Notes under the pieces: model-generated
The model's input: only the letters and a program-made list of their open reading frames with translations
Database searches by the model: none
Told to the model about the DNA's origin: nothing
Program-made: the position numbers and the translations under genes
Shown here: piece after piece, positions 45,726 through 55,184 of the stretch
Position numbering within the stretch: position 1 is the first letter of the stretch
How the letters are laid out: each line of letters begins with the position of its first letter
Assembly (NCBI RefSeq): GCF_027924185.1
Contig: NZ_BRVO01000001.1
Span: forward strand, 620,001-684,000
Direction of reading: 5' to 3'
From: Neptunitalea lumnitzerae
GTDB lineage: Bacteria; Bacteroidota; Bacteroidia; Flavobacteriales; Flavobacteriaceae
DNA: 64,000 bases

Positions 45726-46273
45726 TTACGTTTATCCCATTCCGTTTTAAGCATGGCATACTGATACTCACTACCCCAACTACCTTTAAAAAAGATATTT
45801 TCAATAAAATGAGCCTCTTTTCTAAATCCTAAACTTTCTATAAGGGCTATAGAGGCTTTGTTTTCTACATCTATAATTTCTTCTACTCGGTGTAGTTGTT
45901 TTTCGTTAAACAGAAAAGAAAGTATACCTAGCATAGCTTCTTTAGCAAAACCTTTTTGTTGCTCTAAGTGAGAGATAGTAATACCAATAGTTGCAATGCG
46001 AGGTTCGTGCTCGTACAGCCGAATGGCACAATCTCCTATCAGTTTATTATTGGCAACCTCTTCAATGGCATATTGTACCCATTGCCCTGGTTTACCATAT
46101 TGTTTTGGATATTCTTGTTGAATGAAAGCTTTACATTGGTCTAGTGTTAAAACATCAAACCCTTGGTATTTGGTTACATCTGGGTTAGAACGGTATACAT
46201 AGAAATCTTGTAGATCGCTCAATTTTAAATTTCTAATATGTAATCGGGGGGTGTTAATCTTTATAAACTCCAT
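45722..46273 (-). CDS. GNAT-family acetyltransferase (RimJ/RimL-like)
   Basis: 183 residues. Opening TPRLHIRNLKLSDLQDFY (about 8-25) and LGFRKEAHFIENIFFKGSW (about 150-168) fit RimJ/RimL-type N-acetyltransferases; the acetyl-CoA loop is around ISHLEQQKGFAKEAMLG, a Q-x-x-G-x-A form. Substrate unknown. Confidence 0.87.
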   Translation of the reverse strand: MEFIKINTPRLHIRNLKLSDLQDFYVYRSNPDVTKYQGFDVLTLDQCKAFIQQEYPKQYGKPGQWVQYAIEEVANNKLIGDCAIRLYEHEPRIATIGITISHLEQQKGFAKEAMLGILSFLFNEKQLHRVEEIIDVENKASIALIESLGFRKEAHFIENIFFKGSWGSEYQYAMLKTEWDKRN

Positions 46274-46296
46274 TGTATGTATTCGTACTAAAAATA

Positions 46297-46330
46297 AAAA
46301 TCCCCGTACTTATTTGTATGGGGATTTTAT
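46297..46330 (-). terminator. Rho-independent terminator after hemB
   Basis: aaaatccccgtac (46297-46309) pairs with gtatggggatttt (46316-46328, one G-T pair) across a 6-base loop; a T-run follows on the minus strand. It sits between hemB and the acetyltransferase gene. Confidence 0.85.
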
Positions 46331-46336
46331 TTAATA

Positions 46337-47332
46337 TTATTTGTTTAAAAGAATAGCTGCTTGCTTAGCAAAATAGGTAGAAATAATACTAGCCCCGGCA
46401 CGTTTTATACACATAAGTTGTTCTAGCATTATTTGGTCATGGTCTAACCATCCTCTTTCTGCGGCTGCTTTTACCATAGCATATTCGCCAGATACTTGGT
46501 ATACTGCAACAGGCACATCTACCGCATCTTTAACTTCGCGTACAATATCTAAATATGCCATTCCTGGTTTTACCATTACAATATCGGCACCTTCATTTAC
46601 ATCATCTACCGCTTCTTTAATAGCTTCAATACGGTTGGCATAATCCATTTGATAGGTCTTTTTGTCTTTAGGTACTTCTATACCTGCTTGTTTAGGTGCA
46701 GAATCTAAAGCATCTCTAAACGGCCCATAAAAAGCAGAAGCATATTTAGCACTATAACTCATAATACCTACATTCGGGAATCCGCTTTCTTCCAAAGCAG
46801 TTCTAATAGCCAATACTCTTCCGTCCATCATATCACTAGGAGCTACAAAATCGGCACCTGCTTCGGCATGGCTAAGACTCATTCTGGTTAAAGCATTTAC
46901 AGTAGCATCGTTTATAATTTGTCCGTTTTCAATAATACCATCGTGTCCGTAAGTAGAGTATGGGTCTAAGGCAACATCTGGCATTACAATCATTTCTGGC
47001 ACAGCATCTTTAATGGCTTTAATGGTTTGTTGCATTAAACCATCTTTATTCCATGCTTCTTTACCGGTATTATCTTTTAGGTTTTCGCTAACCTTTACAT
47101 ATATATTAACAGCTTTAATACCAAGGTTCCAAAGCTCTTTAACTTCTTGTACAGTACCATCTATAGATTGCCTGTAGATACCTGGCATAGAAGGTATCTC
47201 GGTTTTTACATTTTTTCCTTCGGCAACAAACATTGGAAACATAAAGTCTTGCGGACTCAAACTTGTTTCTCTAACCAAGCTTCTTATAGATTCATTGGTT
47301 CTTAGTCTTCTATTTCTTCTTAATGGAAACAT
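46337..47332 (-). CDS. hemB: Delta-aminolevulinic acid dehydratase (porphobilinogen synthase)
   Basis: 331 residues. The two Schiff-base lysines are in SYSAKYASAFYGPFRDAL (about 199) and MVKPGMAYLDI (about 253). The metal region reads DVALDPYSTYGHDG: Asp where zinc enzymes have cysteines, so it belongs to the Mg-dependent type. It joins two aminolevulinate molecules into porphobilinogen. A promoter with TAACTTTG lies at 47350-47357. Confidence 0.97.
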   Translation of the reverse strand: MFPLRRNRRLRTNESIRSLVRETSLSPQDFMFPMFVAEGKNVKTEIPSMPGIYRQSIDGTVQEVKELWNLGIKAVNIYVKVSENLKDNTGKEAWNKDGLMQQTIKAIKDAVPEMIVMPDVALDPYSTYGHDGIIENGQIINDATVNALTRMSLSHAEAGADFVAPSDMMDGRVLAIRTALEESGFPNVGIMSYSAKYASAFYGPFRDALDSAPKQAGIEVPKDKKTYQMDYANRIEAIKEAVDDVNEGADIVMVKPGMAYLDIVREVKDAVDVPVAVYQVSGEYAMVKAAAERGWLDHDQIMLEQLMCIKRAGASIISTYFAKQAAILLNK

Positions 47333-47349
47333 ATTTTTTATATTTGGTA

Positions 47350-47376
47350 CAAAGTTAAAAAGATAAACCTACCCAA
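47350..47376 (-). promoter_or_regulatory. Promoter of hemB
   Basis: Minus strand: TTG (47374-47376), 16-base spacer, TAACTTTG (47350-47357). The -7 box is 18 bases from the hemB ATG. Confidence 0.5.
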
Positions 47377-47511
47377 TGCTTTTTAAAGCCCCAAAGTTTT
47401 CTTATTCATACCGTAATTACCAGAGCGTATTTCTAGATGATATTATATTAGAAAGAAATATAAGAAATCGTAGTGTAGAATTAAAGGTATTTTGTGGCAT
47501 TGAAAAATACC

Positions 47512-47898
47512 TTACTTACTCAATCCTAAATATTTCCAAACACCTTTTTCTTTTACAAATGCCGATTTTTCGTGAATCACATCTACTTTGCCGTTTTCAA
47601 AAAAGTAGGCATTAAAGGTTACGGTTCCTTTATCATCTGTAGGATTACCTTTTTGGGTAGCTAATACTTCCAGTTTTATCCAATTTACAGATTTTGCCCA
47701 AGCTACAATAGCTTTCTTTTCTCTTACAGGTCGGGTTTTGCTATGGTGACTAAGCATTAAATAATCGCCATTTGCTAAAACAAAAGCACTGTAGCGAGAG
47801 CGCATAAGTTGTTCGGCAGTTGCTGTATTCCCTCCGTTACGGTGAAAAACTTCACAGCATTCGCTGTAGGGTTTGGTATTTCCACAATAGCAATTCAT
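47512..47898 (-). CDS. YchJ-like SEC-C motif protein
   Basis: 128 residues from the ATG at 47896-47898, which overlaps the hemF stop by one base (TAATG). A start nine bases upstream is also possible. The N-terminus CYCGNTKPYSECC (about 2-14) is the SEC-C zinc-binding motif, followed by a YchJ/UPF0225 domain (RSRYSAFVLANGDYLMLSHH). Role unknown. Co-transcribed with hemF. Confidence 0.88.
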   Translation of the reverse strand: MNCYCGNTKPYSECCEVFHRNGGNTATAEQLMRSRYSAFVLANGDYLMLSHHSKTRPVREKKAIVAWAKSVNWIKLEVLATQKGNPTDDKGTVTFNAYFFENGKVDVIHEKSAFVKEKGVWKYLGLSK

Positions 47899-48800
47899 TA
47901 CACCCATTCTTTAGGGTTTGCTAATACCTCTAAAAGTAACGCCTCTGGGCTATCTTTTTCTGGCTGGTGATTGTACACCCATTGTACGTGCGGAGGTAAA
48001 CTCATAAGAATACTCTCAATACGTCCGTTTGTTTTTAAACCAAAAAGAGTTCCTTTATCATGTACTAAATTAAACTCTACATAGCGTCCTCTTCTTATTT
48101 CTTGCCAGTTGCGGTGTTCTTCAGTGTATACAATATCTTTTCTACGTTCTACAATGGGGGTGTAAGCCTCTAAAAAACTATCACCTACAGTAGTAACAAA
48201 ATTATACCATTGCTGCATATTCATTTCATCGGATGCTTTGCAATAGTCAAAAAATAAACCACCTATTCCACGTGCTTCATTTCTATGTGCATTCCAAAAA
48301 TACTCATCACAACGTTTTTTATAGGTAGGATAAAACTCAGGATTATGGGCGTCACAAGCTTGTTTACAGGTAGCGTGAAAATGCTTAGCATCTTCTTCAA
48401 ATAAATAATATGGTGTAAGGTCTTGTCCGCCGCCAAACCATTGGTTAATGATGGTGCCGTTTTCATCATACATTTCAAAGTAGCGCCAGTTGGCATGTAC
48501 TGTTGGTACAAAAGGGTTTTTAGGGTGTATTACTAAACTTAAACCACAAGCAAAAAAGTCAGCTTCTGCAACTCCAAACATTTTTTGCATAGTATCGGGT
48601 AACTTACCATGTACAGCAGAGATATTTACACCACCTTTTTCAAATACATTTCCGTTTTCAATAACACGGGTTCTTCCACCACCACCTTCAGGTCTGTCCC
48701 ATAAATCTTCCTGAAATTTTACAGCCCCGTCAATAGACTCTAGTTTAGAAGTTATGGTGTCTTGTAGTTGTTGAATGTATTTGTAAAATTCTTCTTTCAT
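47898..48800 (-). CDS. hemF: Oxygen-dependent coproporphyrinogen III oxidase
   Basis: 300 residues. Family runs are intact: WDRPEGGGGRTRVIENGNVFEKGG (in parts, about 30-55), the signature FGGGQDLTPYYLFEEDAKHFH (about 123-143, in parts) and the late GRYVEFNLVHDKGTLFGL. It converts coproporphyrinogen III to protoporphyrinogen IX using O2, so heme synthesis here is aerobic at this step. Confidence 0.97.
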   Translation of the reverse strand: MKEEFYKYIQQLQDTITSKLESIDGAVKFQEDLWDRPEGGGGRTRVIENGNVFEKGGVNISAVHGKLPDTMQKMFGVAEADFFACGLSLVIHPKNPFVPTVHANWRYFEMYDENGTIINQWFGGGQDLTPYYLFEEDAKHFHATCKQACDAHNPEFYPTYKKRCDEYFWNAHRNEARGIGGLFFDYCKASDEMNMQQWYNFVTTVGDSFLEAYTPIVERRKDIVYTEEHRNWQEIRRGRYVEFNLVHDKGTLFGLKTNGRIESILMSLPPHVQWVYNHQPEKDSPEALLLEVLANPKEWV

Positions 48801-48924
48801 TTTTTAATTTTCTTGAGAATGTAATTTTTTAGCCAAAAAGGATGAGTATATAATATATAAAGAGCTCAAATTCACTCATTTTGTTAAAAATATTGTTAAC
48901 ATATTTTTAAAAAAAAAATTATGT

Positions 48925-48932
48925 TACATTTG
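48925..48932 (+). promoter_or_regulatory. Promoter -7 element for M36 protease
   Basis: TACATTTG, perfect TAnnTTTG match. It lies between an upstream in-frame ATG (48921) and the ATG at 48960, showing that translation starts at 48960. Confidence 0.5.
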
Positions 48933-48959
48933 CGCTTTAACAAAATTTTAAAATCCTCG

Positions 48960-51671
48960 ATGAAAAAATTACTAACATTACTTATTTTATTAGTTTCTTC
49001 TAGCGCTGTATTTGCTCAGAGTACAGAACAGAAGATTCAAAATTATTTAGATAGTAACTATAGGAACTATAGTTTGACCCTAAATGATGTTCAAGATTGG
49101 ACTATTGAAAGTACAGGAACATCAAAGGCTACCAAAATTACCAATTATTATATTAAGCAGCAGTATCAGGGGATAGATATTTTTAGAGCTGTATCTAATG
49201 TATGGTATAAAGATGAACAAGTTATTAATGTAGCAAATAGATTTTTAACTAATATTGAAGATAAAGTAAATACAACAAGTGCTAATATAGCTGTTACAGA
49301 TGCTTTTACTTTAGCTTTAAGTGCTGTTAAAGAAGATGCTTTTTCTACAACTGTTATTGAAAATAAAGATGCTAACAACTATTTATTACAAAACGGTGCT
49401 TTAACAGAAGATCCTGTTTTAGCAGAATTAGTTTTTGCTAATGTAAATAACGAAGGGCAAACGTTAAAACTTGCTTGGGACTTTACTTTCTACGCACAAA
49501 ACTACCAACACTTATGGAGTGTTAGAATAGATGCTGTAAATGGTGAAGTTATTGAGAAAGAGGATTGGACTATTTCTTGTAATTTCGGGAAAGCTCCTAA
49601 TGCAGATATGGCTGAAATATTAAACAAACGTGTTAAAGAAAACGCTTTTAGTTTTGAGAAAGAGGCTTTTGTTAAAAATAATGAGTCATTCATGTTTAAT
49701 CCACCTACTGCTTCTTATAGAGTTTTACCTTATTATGTTGAAAGTCCAAATCACGGAAGCAGACAGTTATTAACAAATCCTGAGAATTTAAATGCTTCTC
49801 CTTACGGATGGCATGATGTTAATCAGGCAGACGGTGCTGAGTTTACTATTACAAGAGGTAATAATGTACACGCGCAAGACGATCCTGATGGAGATAATGG
49901 TGCTGGATATTCGCCAGATGCCGGATCTACTTTAAATTTTGACTATGCATATCCTGGAACTGGAGTTACTGCAGATACTTATGTAGATGCTGCGGTTACC
50001 AATTTATTCTACATGAATAATATTATGCATGATATTACATACCAATATGGTTTTGATGAGCCAAATGGAAATTTCCAGCAAAATAACTATGGAAACGGAG
50101 GTACTTTCAGTTTCTTTGGAGATTATGTGTTAGCAGATGCTCAAGATGGTGCAGGAACGAATAATGCAAACTTTTCTACTCCAGTTGATGGAAACAGACC
50201 AAGAATGCAAATGTACCTTTGGGATAATGGTCCAGCGCCAAAGTACTTAACAGTAAATGCTCCTTCTTCTGTTGCGGGAGAATACATTTCTTTAGATAAT
50301 GTTTTTGATCCAGGTCATGTAGCACCACCAACAGAGCCTAATGGAATAACAGCTGATTTAGTTTTATTTGATGATGGTGTAGGGCCAGATACTTCTGATG
50401 CTTGTACAGCGGCCACACCAACTAATGCAGCTGAAATAAATGGTAATTTTGCTATTATAAGAAGAGGTGATTGTACGTTTGTTAGTAAAGTTGCTATGGC
50501 TCAAAGTGTTGGAGCTATTGGAGTTATTATAGTAAATAACGTTTCTTATGCCGAAGATGGCGAGAATGATTATGTGAATATGTCTGGTGCAGATGCATCT
50601 ATAACAATACCTGCTATTTTTGTTTCTAAAGCTGACGGGGAAGCGCTTATTGCTGAAATTGAAAGTGGAAGTACTTTAAATGTTACTTTTGAAACTCCTG
50701 GTGATGTATTTATTAATTCTGATGGTGATTTTGATAACATGGTTATTGGTCACGAATATGGCCATGGTGTTTCAACAAGACTTACTGGTGGATATTCGAA
50801 CTCTTCTTGTTTAGGAAATAATGAGCAAATGGGTGAAGGATGGTCTGACTGGTTAGGTTTAATGTTACAAATTGAAGCTGGAGATATTGGAACTGATTAT
50901 AGAGGTGTTGCTACTTTCTTAGCAGGTCAAGATGTTGACGGTGGAGGTATTAGACAATACCCTTATTCAACTGACTTTAATGTTGACCCGCTAACCTTAG
51001 CAGATACCAATGATTATACTTATGTAGTTGATGGTATTACGTATACAGATGTTCATAGTGTTGGTACTGTTTGGGCTTCTATGTTATGGGATTTAACATG
51101 GGCTTACATTGAAAAATATGGCTTTGACGCTGATATCTATAACGGTACAGGTGGAAATAATAAAGTTTTCCAACTTGTGTTAGATGCAATGAAGTTACAG
51201 CCTTGTAACCCTGGTTTTGTTGATGGTCGTGATGCTATTATTGCTGCTGACCAAGCAACTACAGGAGGAGAAGACTATTGTTTAATTTGGGAAGTTTTTG
51301 CTGCAAGAGGTTTAGGAGTTAATGCTAGTTCAGGATCTACATTTAACTCTACTGACCAGGTTGAAGATTTTACAGAACCAGCTCAAGGTCCTAACTGTAC
51401 ATTCTTAAGAACTGAGAATATCCAAGAAAGAGCTTCTGTTAATATTTATCCTAACCCATCTACAGGTATATTCAATATTGAAATTGCTGACTTTGCAGGA
51501 GATGTTGAGGTTACCGTATTTGATATTAATGGTAGAATAGTTTATGAAGATTTCAAAGCTGATTTCAGCGCTAAATCTCAAGTTAATCTTGGTAGTTTAG
51601 ATAGAGGAATGTACATCATTCAATTAAAATCTAATGGTCTTGATTACGTAACTAAGTTGATGAAAAACTAA
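48960..51671 (+). CDS. M36 (fungalysin-type) metalloprotease with PA domain and T9SS tail
   Basis: About 903 residues from the ATG at 48960, giving a proper signal peptide (KKLLTLLILLVSSSAVFAQ). An N-terminal propeptide region (FTP-like, residues 20-210) is followed by the catalytic M36 domain with HEYGHG (about 597) and a downstream glutamate (MGEGWSDWLGL). A PA domain is inserted (about 460-575; GNFAIIRRGDCTFVSKVAMAQ region). The C-terminus (VNIYPNPSTGIFNIEI to LKSNGLDYVTKLMKN) is a type A T9SS sorting domain, so it is secreted through the type IX system. Confidence 0.94.
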   Translation: MKKLLTLLILLVSSSAVFAQSTEQKIQNYLDSNYRNYSLTLNDVQDWTIESTGTSKATKITNYYIKQQYQGIDIFRAVSNVWYKDEQVINVANRFLTNIEDKVNTTSANIAVTDAFTLALSAVKEDAFSTTVIENKDANNYLLQNGALTEDPVLAELVFANVNNEGQTLKLAWDFTFYAQNYQHLWSVRIDAVNGEVIEKEDWTISCNFGKAPNADMAEILNKRVKENAFSFEKEAFVKNNESFMFNPPTASYRVLPYYVESPNHGSRQLLTNPENLNASPYGWHDVNQADGAEFTITRGNNVHAQDDPDGDNGAGYSPDAGSTLNFDYAYPGTGVTADTYVDAAVTNLFYMNNIMHDITYQYGFDEPNGNFQQNNYGNGGTFSFFGDYVLADAQDGAGTNNANFSTPVDGNRPRMQMYLWDNGPAPKYLTVNAPSSVAGEYISLDNVFDPGHVAPPTEPNGITADLVLFDDGVGPDTSDACTAATPTNAAEINGNFAIIRRGDCTFVSKVAMAQSVGAIGVIIVNNVSYAEDGENDYVNMSGADASITIPAIFVSKADGEALIAEIESGSTLNVTFETPGDVFINSDGDFDNMVIGHEYGHGVSTRLTGGYSNSSCLGNNEQMGEGWSDWLGLMLQIEAGDIGTDYRGVATFLAGQDVDGGGIRQYPYSTDFNVDPLTLADTNDYTYVVDGITYTDVHSVGTVWASMLWDLTWAYIEKYGFDADIYNGTGGNNKVFQLVLDAMKLQPCNPGFVDGRDAIIAADQATTGGEDYCLIWEVFAARGLGVNASSGSTFNSTDQVEDFTEPAQGPNCTFLRTENIQERASVNIYPNPSTGIFNIEIADFAGDVEVTVFDINGRIVYEDFKADFSAKSQVNLGSLDRGMYIIQLKSNGLDYVTKLMKN

Positions 51672-51687
51672 GATACAATAGAATATA

Positions 51688-51723
51688 TAAAAAAAGCGTC
51701 CATGAAAATGGACGCTTTTTTTA
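51688..51723. terminator. Bidirectional terminator
   Basis: aaaaagcgtccat (51691-51703) pairs perfectly with atggacgcttttt (51708-51720), GAAA loop, A-run left and T-run right. It serves the M36 gene (+) and the hem operon (-), which converge here. Confidence 0.9.
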
Positions 51724-51778
51724 TGTATACACCATTACTAATGGTAGTGTTTTCAAGTTAAAATTTTAGGTTAGTGTA

Positions 51779-52177
51779 TTAGGGCAAGTAGGCTTTAGCC
51801 ATGTTAATCTTACTTATAAGACCAAAAGAAAACATATTACTTTCTTTTTGGGCATGCTCATATATTGCTATAGCCTTTTCAGCTAGTGGTATTTTGTTTG
51901 TTTTCTTCTCTAAAGGGAGTACTTTTAAAAGAATGTCTCCTAAAAGTTCTTGGTTCTCAAAACTAAGTGAATGCTCCTCTATCTTAGCAAAAAAATCAAG
52001 TATAGATATTTCTATTATATCGGAAATAGAAATTCCTGTAAGTGCTATTAATTGCGCGTTTAAAGCTTGTTTCTGAGATTGTTCCCAATAGTCTGGTACA
52101 AATTCTAATTGTAATATTTTACCAAGCTCTTCACTTAATTTACGCTGATCCTGATCTTTAAATCCTTTGGTGAACAT
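51779..52177 (-). CDS. Hypothetical protein, last gene of the hem operon
   Basis: 132 residues, soluble and helical (LSEELGKILQLEFVPDYWEQ, then LLKVLPLEKKTNKIPLAEKA, resembling short helical repeats). No family recognised. Starts 2 bases after the previous stop, so it is in the same transcript. Confidence 0.65.
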   Translation of the reverse strand: MFTKGFKDQDQRKLSEELGKILQLEFVPDYWEQSQKQALNAQLIALTGISISDIIEISILDFFAKIEEHSLSFENQELLGDILLKVLPLEKKTNKIPLAEKAIAIYEHAQKESNMFSFGLISKINMAKAYLP

Positions 52178-52179
52178 TC

Positions 52180-52773
52180 TTATAATTTATAGGTAAGCAT
52201 TAACCCGCCTTCATAAGGTAGCCAATCTCCACTTCTATCAAATTGTCTATTCATGTCTTGTACTTGGTCTTGGTCGTATTGTTCTCCTGTGCTTAAGTAA
52301 TATCCTCTATAGAAACTGCCTATAAATCCTCCTCCTACAAATAATTCAAGCCCCCATTTCTCATTAATTTTAAAATTATAACCTAAAGATGCACCACCTA
52401 AGTAGGCATATCCTACTTGGTATTTATCGGTGTTCCAATAGTTATATTTTTGCATTTTAAAGTTAGCACCACCTATGTTTAAACCTGCAAAAAAACCATG
52501 ATCTATGGTGTCTAAATGGTAGCGTGCCTCTGCTATTAAGAAAAAGAATTTTTGAGGTCCACCATTTACCGATTCCCATAAAGAAGCAGTTGCACTAGCT
52601 TGTACCGACCATTTACCACCAATTCCCGTTTCTATTGCAAAATTGGGTATTAAAACTGCTGCTAAAGGGAGATTTCCTTTAACATAAGTTTGAGCACTAG
52701 CTTGTTTTGAATACAAAAAGCTAAGCGCTAGAACTAAAGAGCAGATAATAACTTTGGTTTTTTTGGCTTTCAT
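52180..52773 (-). CDS. Exported DUF3575-like beta-barrel protein
   Basis: 197 residues. Signal peptide (1-27, ending ASAQ), then barrel-type strands with NLPLAAVLIPNFAIETGIGG (about 34-53), FFLIAEARYHLDTIDHGFFAG and GYNFKINEKWGLELFVGGGF. It begins 5 bases after hemE, so it is co-transcribed with the heme genes. Outer-membrane location is likely; function unknown. Confidence 0.8.
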   Translation of the reverse strand: MKAKKTKVIICSLVLALSFLYSKQASAQTYVKGNLPLAAVLIPNFAIETGIGGKWSVQASATASLWESVNGGPQKFFFLIAEARYHLDTIDHGFFAGLNIGGANFKMQKYNYWNTDKYQVGYAYLGGASLGYNFKINEKWGLELFVGGGFIGSFYRGYYLSTGEQYDQDQVQDMNRQFDRSGDWLPYEGGLMLTYKL

Positions 52774-52778
52774 GTTTT

Positions 52779-53813
52779 TTAGTTGTTATGTGGTGTGTAT
52801 TCTTTAACAGCGTCTACAAAGGCTTTAGCATGGTCTACTGGTACGTTTGGTAAAATACCATGACCTAGGTTTACAATATAATTGTCTACGCCAAAATCGT
52901 CTATCATGCTATGAACCATTTTTTTAATGGTTGGTATTGGCGACAGTAAACGAGAGGGGTCAAAGTTACCTTGCAATGTTTTTTTGCCACCTGTTAGGTA
53001 GCGCGCATTTTTTGCAGAGCATGTCCAGTCTACTCCAATAGCAGATGCTTTACTTTTAGACATTTCGTTTAAGGCAAACCAACACCCTTTACCAAATACA
53101 ATAACTTTGGTGTAAGGGGCAAGAGCCTCTGTAATTTGGTTCATGTATTTCCATGAAAACTCTTGGTAATCTTGCGGAGAAAGCATTCCTCCCCAGCTAT
53201 CAAAAATCTGAACCGCTTGTACCCCTGCTTTTACCTTTTCTTTTAAGTAAGCAATGGTGGTATCTGTTATTTTTTGCAATAATGCATGTGCTGCTTCTGG
53301 CTGACTAAAACAGAAGCTCTTAGCAATATCAAAATTCTTTGAACCTTGTCCTTGTACTGCATAGCACAGAATTGTCCATGGAGAGCCTGCAAAACCTATT
53401 AAAGGCACTCTATCAGCAAGCATCTCTTTAGTTAGTTTAATGGCATCCATAACATACCCTAATTCTTCTTGTATATTTGGTACAACCACTTGCTCAACAT
53501 CTTTAGCAGACCTAATTGGGTTTGGTAACCATGGGCCAACACCTGGTTTCATTTCAACCTCTATGTTCATGGCTTGTGGTACTACCAAAATATCAGAGAA
53601 TAAAATAGCAGCGTCTGTTTTTACAATGTCTATAGGTTGCACTGTAATTTCTGCAGCTAATTCAGGAGTTCTACATCTAGTAAAAAAGTCATACTTTTCT
53701 TTTAATGCCATAAACTCTGGTAAATATCTACCTGCCTGACGCATCATCCATACTGGTGGGCGACTTACTTTTTCGTTATTTAAAGCCTTTAAAAAAAGAT
53801 CGTTCTGTATCAT
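52779..53813 (-). CDS. hemE: Uroporphyrinogen decarboxylase
   Basis: 344 residues. Signature [17 protein letters not shown] (about 18-34), [13 protein letters not shown] (about 70) and [21 protein letters not shown] (about 314-334, in parts) are present. It removes four carboxyl groups from uroporphyrinogen III to give coproporphyrinogen III. Overlaps hemD by 4 bases. Confidence 0.97.
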   Translation of the reverse strand: MIQNDLFLKALNNEKVSRPPVWMMRQAGRYLPEFMALKEKYDFFTRCRTPELAAEITVQPIDIVKTDAAILFSDILVVPQAMNIEVEMKPGVGPWLPNPIRSAKDVEQVVVPNIQEELGYVMDAIKLTKEMLADRVPLIGFAGSPWTILCYAVQGQGSKNFDIAKSFCFSQPEAAHALLQKITDTTIAYLKEKVKAGVQAVQIFDSWGGMLSPQDYQEFSWKYMNQITEALAPYTKVIVFGKGCWFALNEMSKSKASAIGVDWTCSAKNARYLTGGKKTLQGNFDPSRLLSPIPTIKKMVHSMIDDFGVDNYIVNLGHGILPNVPVDHAKAFVDAVKEYTPHNN

Positions 53814-54490
53814 TTCTCGTTTAATTCCTTATTAAAATGTTTTACCACCTTTACAATTACGTTTTCAATAGTAGGCTGGGTGGCTGTAATAGTATTTTTG
53901 GTATATGGTTTTATGGCATCTTCTGTTGTGGTGCCAATGCAAAACGCAATTGCATTTTGAAGTTTGTTACTAAAGAAAAAGCTTTCTGCTTGTGATGGAC
54001 TAAAAAATAATACTCCATCAAATTTGCCAGGTATTTCCTGAGGTGCAAAAAAGGTTTTATAGCTTACTACTTCTTCTAGGTAAATGTTGTTTTTTTTAAG
54101 TAAAGAAGGCATCTCTTTACGTCTAATGTTACCACAGAAATAAGTGAATTTTTCCTCTTTTTTTTCAGCAACTAAATAGTTACCTAGTTCTTTAGAATTT
54201 GCAAAACTTTTGGTAACGGTTAATGCTTTTGAAGTTATTAGGCTTGCAGTTTTAGCACCTACGCAATAAATAGTTTTAGTATTTAACGCGCTCAACAGGT
54301 TATTGTGCTCTAAGCTTAAAACTCCATTTTTGCTTGAAATTATAACATTATTACAAACAGTATTTTCTTTAATATCTGTAAATGCTACCTTAATAAAGTC
54401 GGCTTGCACTAAAGCGAATCCTTTATTTAAAAGAAGTTCTTGCTGTGCAGCACTTAATACTTTAGTAGATAGAATTCTGATGGTATTCAT
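53810..54490 (-). CDS. hemD: Uroporphyrinogen-III synthase
   Basis: 226 residues. HemD is poorly conserved; the two-domain alpha/beta layout with [16 protein letters not shown] (about 72-87), [13 protein letters not shown] (about 159-171) and [15 protein letters not shown] (about 180-194) fits. It closes hydroxymethylbilane into uroporphyrinogen III. Its start codon overlaps the trkA stop by one base. Position in the operon strengthens the call. Confidence 0.9.
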   Translation of the reverse strand: MNTIRILSTKVLSAAQQELLLNKGFALVQADFIKVAFTDIKENTVCNNVIISSKNGVLSLEHNNLLSALNTKTIYCVGAKTASLITSKALTVTKSFANSKELGNYLVAEKKEEKFTYFCGNIRRKEMPSLLKKNNIYLEEVVSYKTFFAPQEIPGKFDGVLFFSPSQAESFFFSNKLQNAIAFCIGTTTEDAIKPYTKNTITATQPTIENVIVKVVKHFNKELNEK

Positions 54491-55179
54491 TATGAATTTT
54501 TATCACAGATTTTAGAAATGTTATCGTTTAATCCAAATACTACTAAAATATCATTTTTCTCAATAACTGTATCCGCGGCAGGTATACCAATTACTTCCAT
54601 AATGCTAGTAGTATTACCAATAATATTGGTTTTTTCTTTCTTTCTTAAAATGGTAATAATGTTCAATTTGTATTCTGCACGAATGTTTAGATCTACAATT
54701 GATTTGCCCACAAATTTTGGGGGTGTTTTTATTTCTGAAATAGAATATTTTGCATCAATCTTAAAATTGTCTACAATATTCTTAAGGTTAATTTTATTGG
54801 TAAGCTTTTCAGCGGCTTCTTGCTCTGGGTGCACAATTGAAACAATACCCATGGCTTGAAGTACCGTGTCGTGAATAGGCGATAAAGATCTACTAATTAC
54901 CTTTGCATTAGACATTTTCTTGATGATTGCGGTGGTAATTATAGCGGCTCCTTCATTTTCTCCAATAGCCACTACAGCCATATCGGCTTGTTTCATGGGT
55001 AATGCTTGGTATCCTAACTCGTTGGTAGAATCCATACAAACACTGTGAGCTATTTTATCCTTCATCATATCTGCCTTGGTTAAGTCTTTATCAACCCCAA
55101 TAACTTCGTTACCAGTTTCGGTTAAACTTAATGCCAAAGACATTCCAAAATTTCCGAGTCCAAAAATGATTATCTTCAT
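54490..55179 (-). CDS. trkA: Trk/Ktr K+ uptake regulatory subunit (TrkA family)
   Basis: 229 residues: one Rossmann RCK domain (FGLGNFGMSLALSL at 5-18, VDKD at the end of beta 2) and a TrkA-C domain (about 140-229). The single RCK copy matches KtrA-type subunits. It gates the TrkH channel, gene 5 bases upstream, probably by nucleotide binding. Confidence 0.92.
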   Translation of the reverse strand: MKIIIFGLGNFGMSLALSLTETGNEVIGVDKDLTKADMMKDKIAHSVCMDSTNELGYQALPMKQADMAVVAIGENEGAAIITTAIIKKMSNAKVISRSLSPIHDTVLQAMGIVSIVHPEQEAAEKLTNKINLKNIVDNFKIDAKYSISEIKTPPKFVGKSIVDLNIRAEYKLNIITILRKKEKTNIIGNTTSIMEVIGIPAADTVIEKNDILVVFGLNDNISKICDKNS

Positions 55180-55184
55180 TTCGC

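Noticed and set aside
47376-47615. A 79-codon plus-strand frame downstream of the hemB promoter
   Set aside because: It overlaps the 3' end of the YchJ-like gene by about 100 bases, has no recognisable motif, and its start coincides with the hemB promoter region.
48921-48959. Upstream ATG for the M36 protease
   Set aside because: A perfect -7 promoter box lies between this ATG and the next one, and the 13 added residues would spoil the signal peptide.
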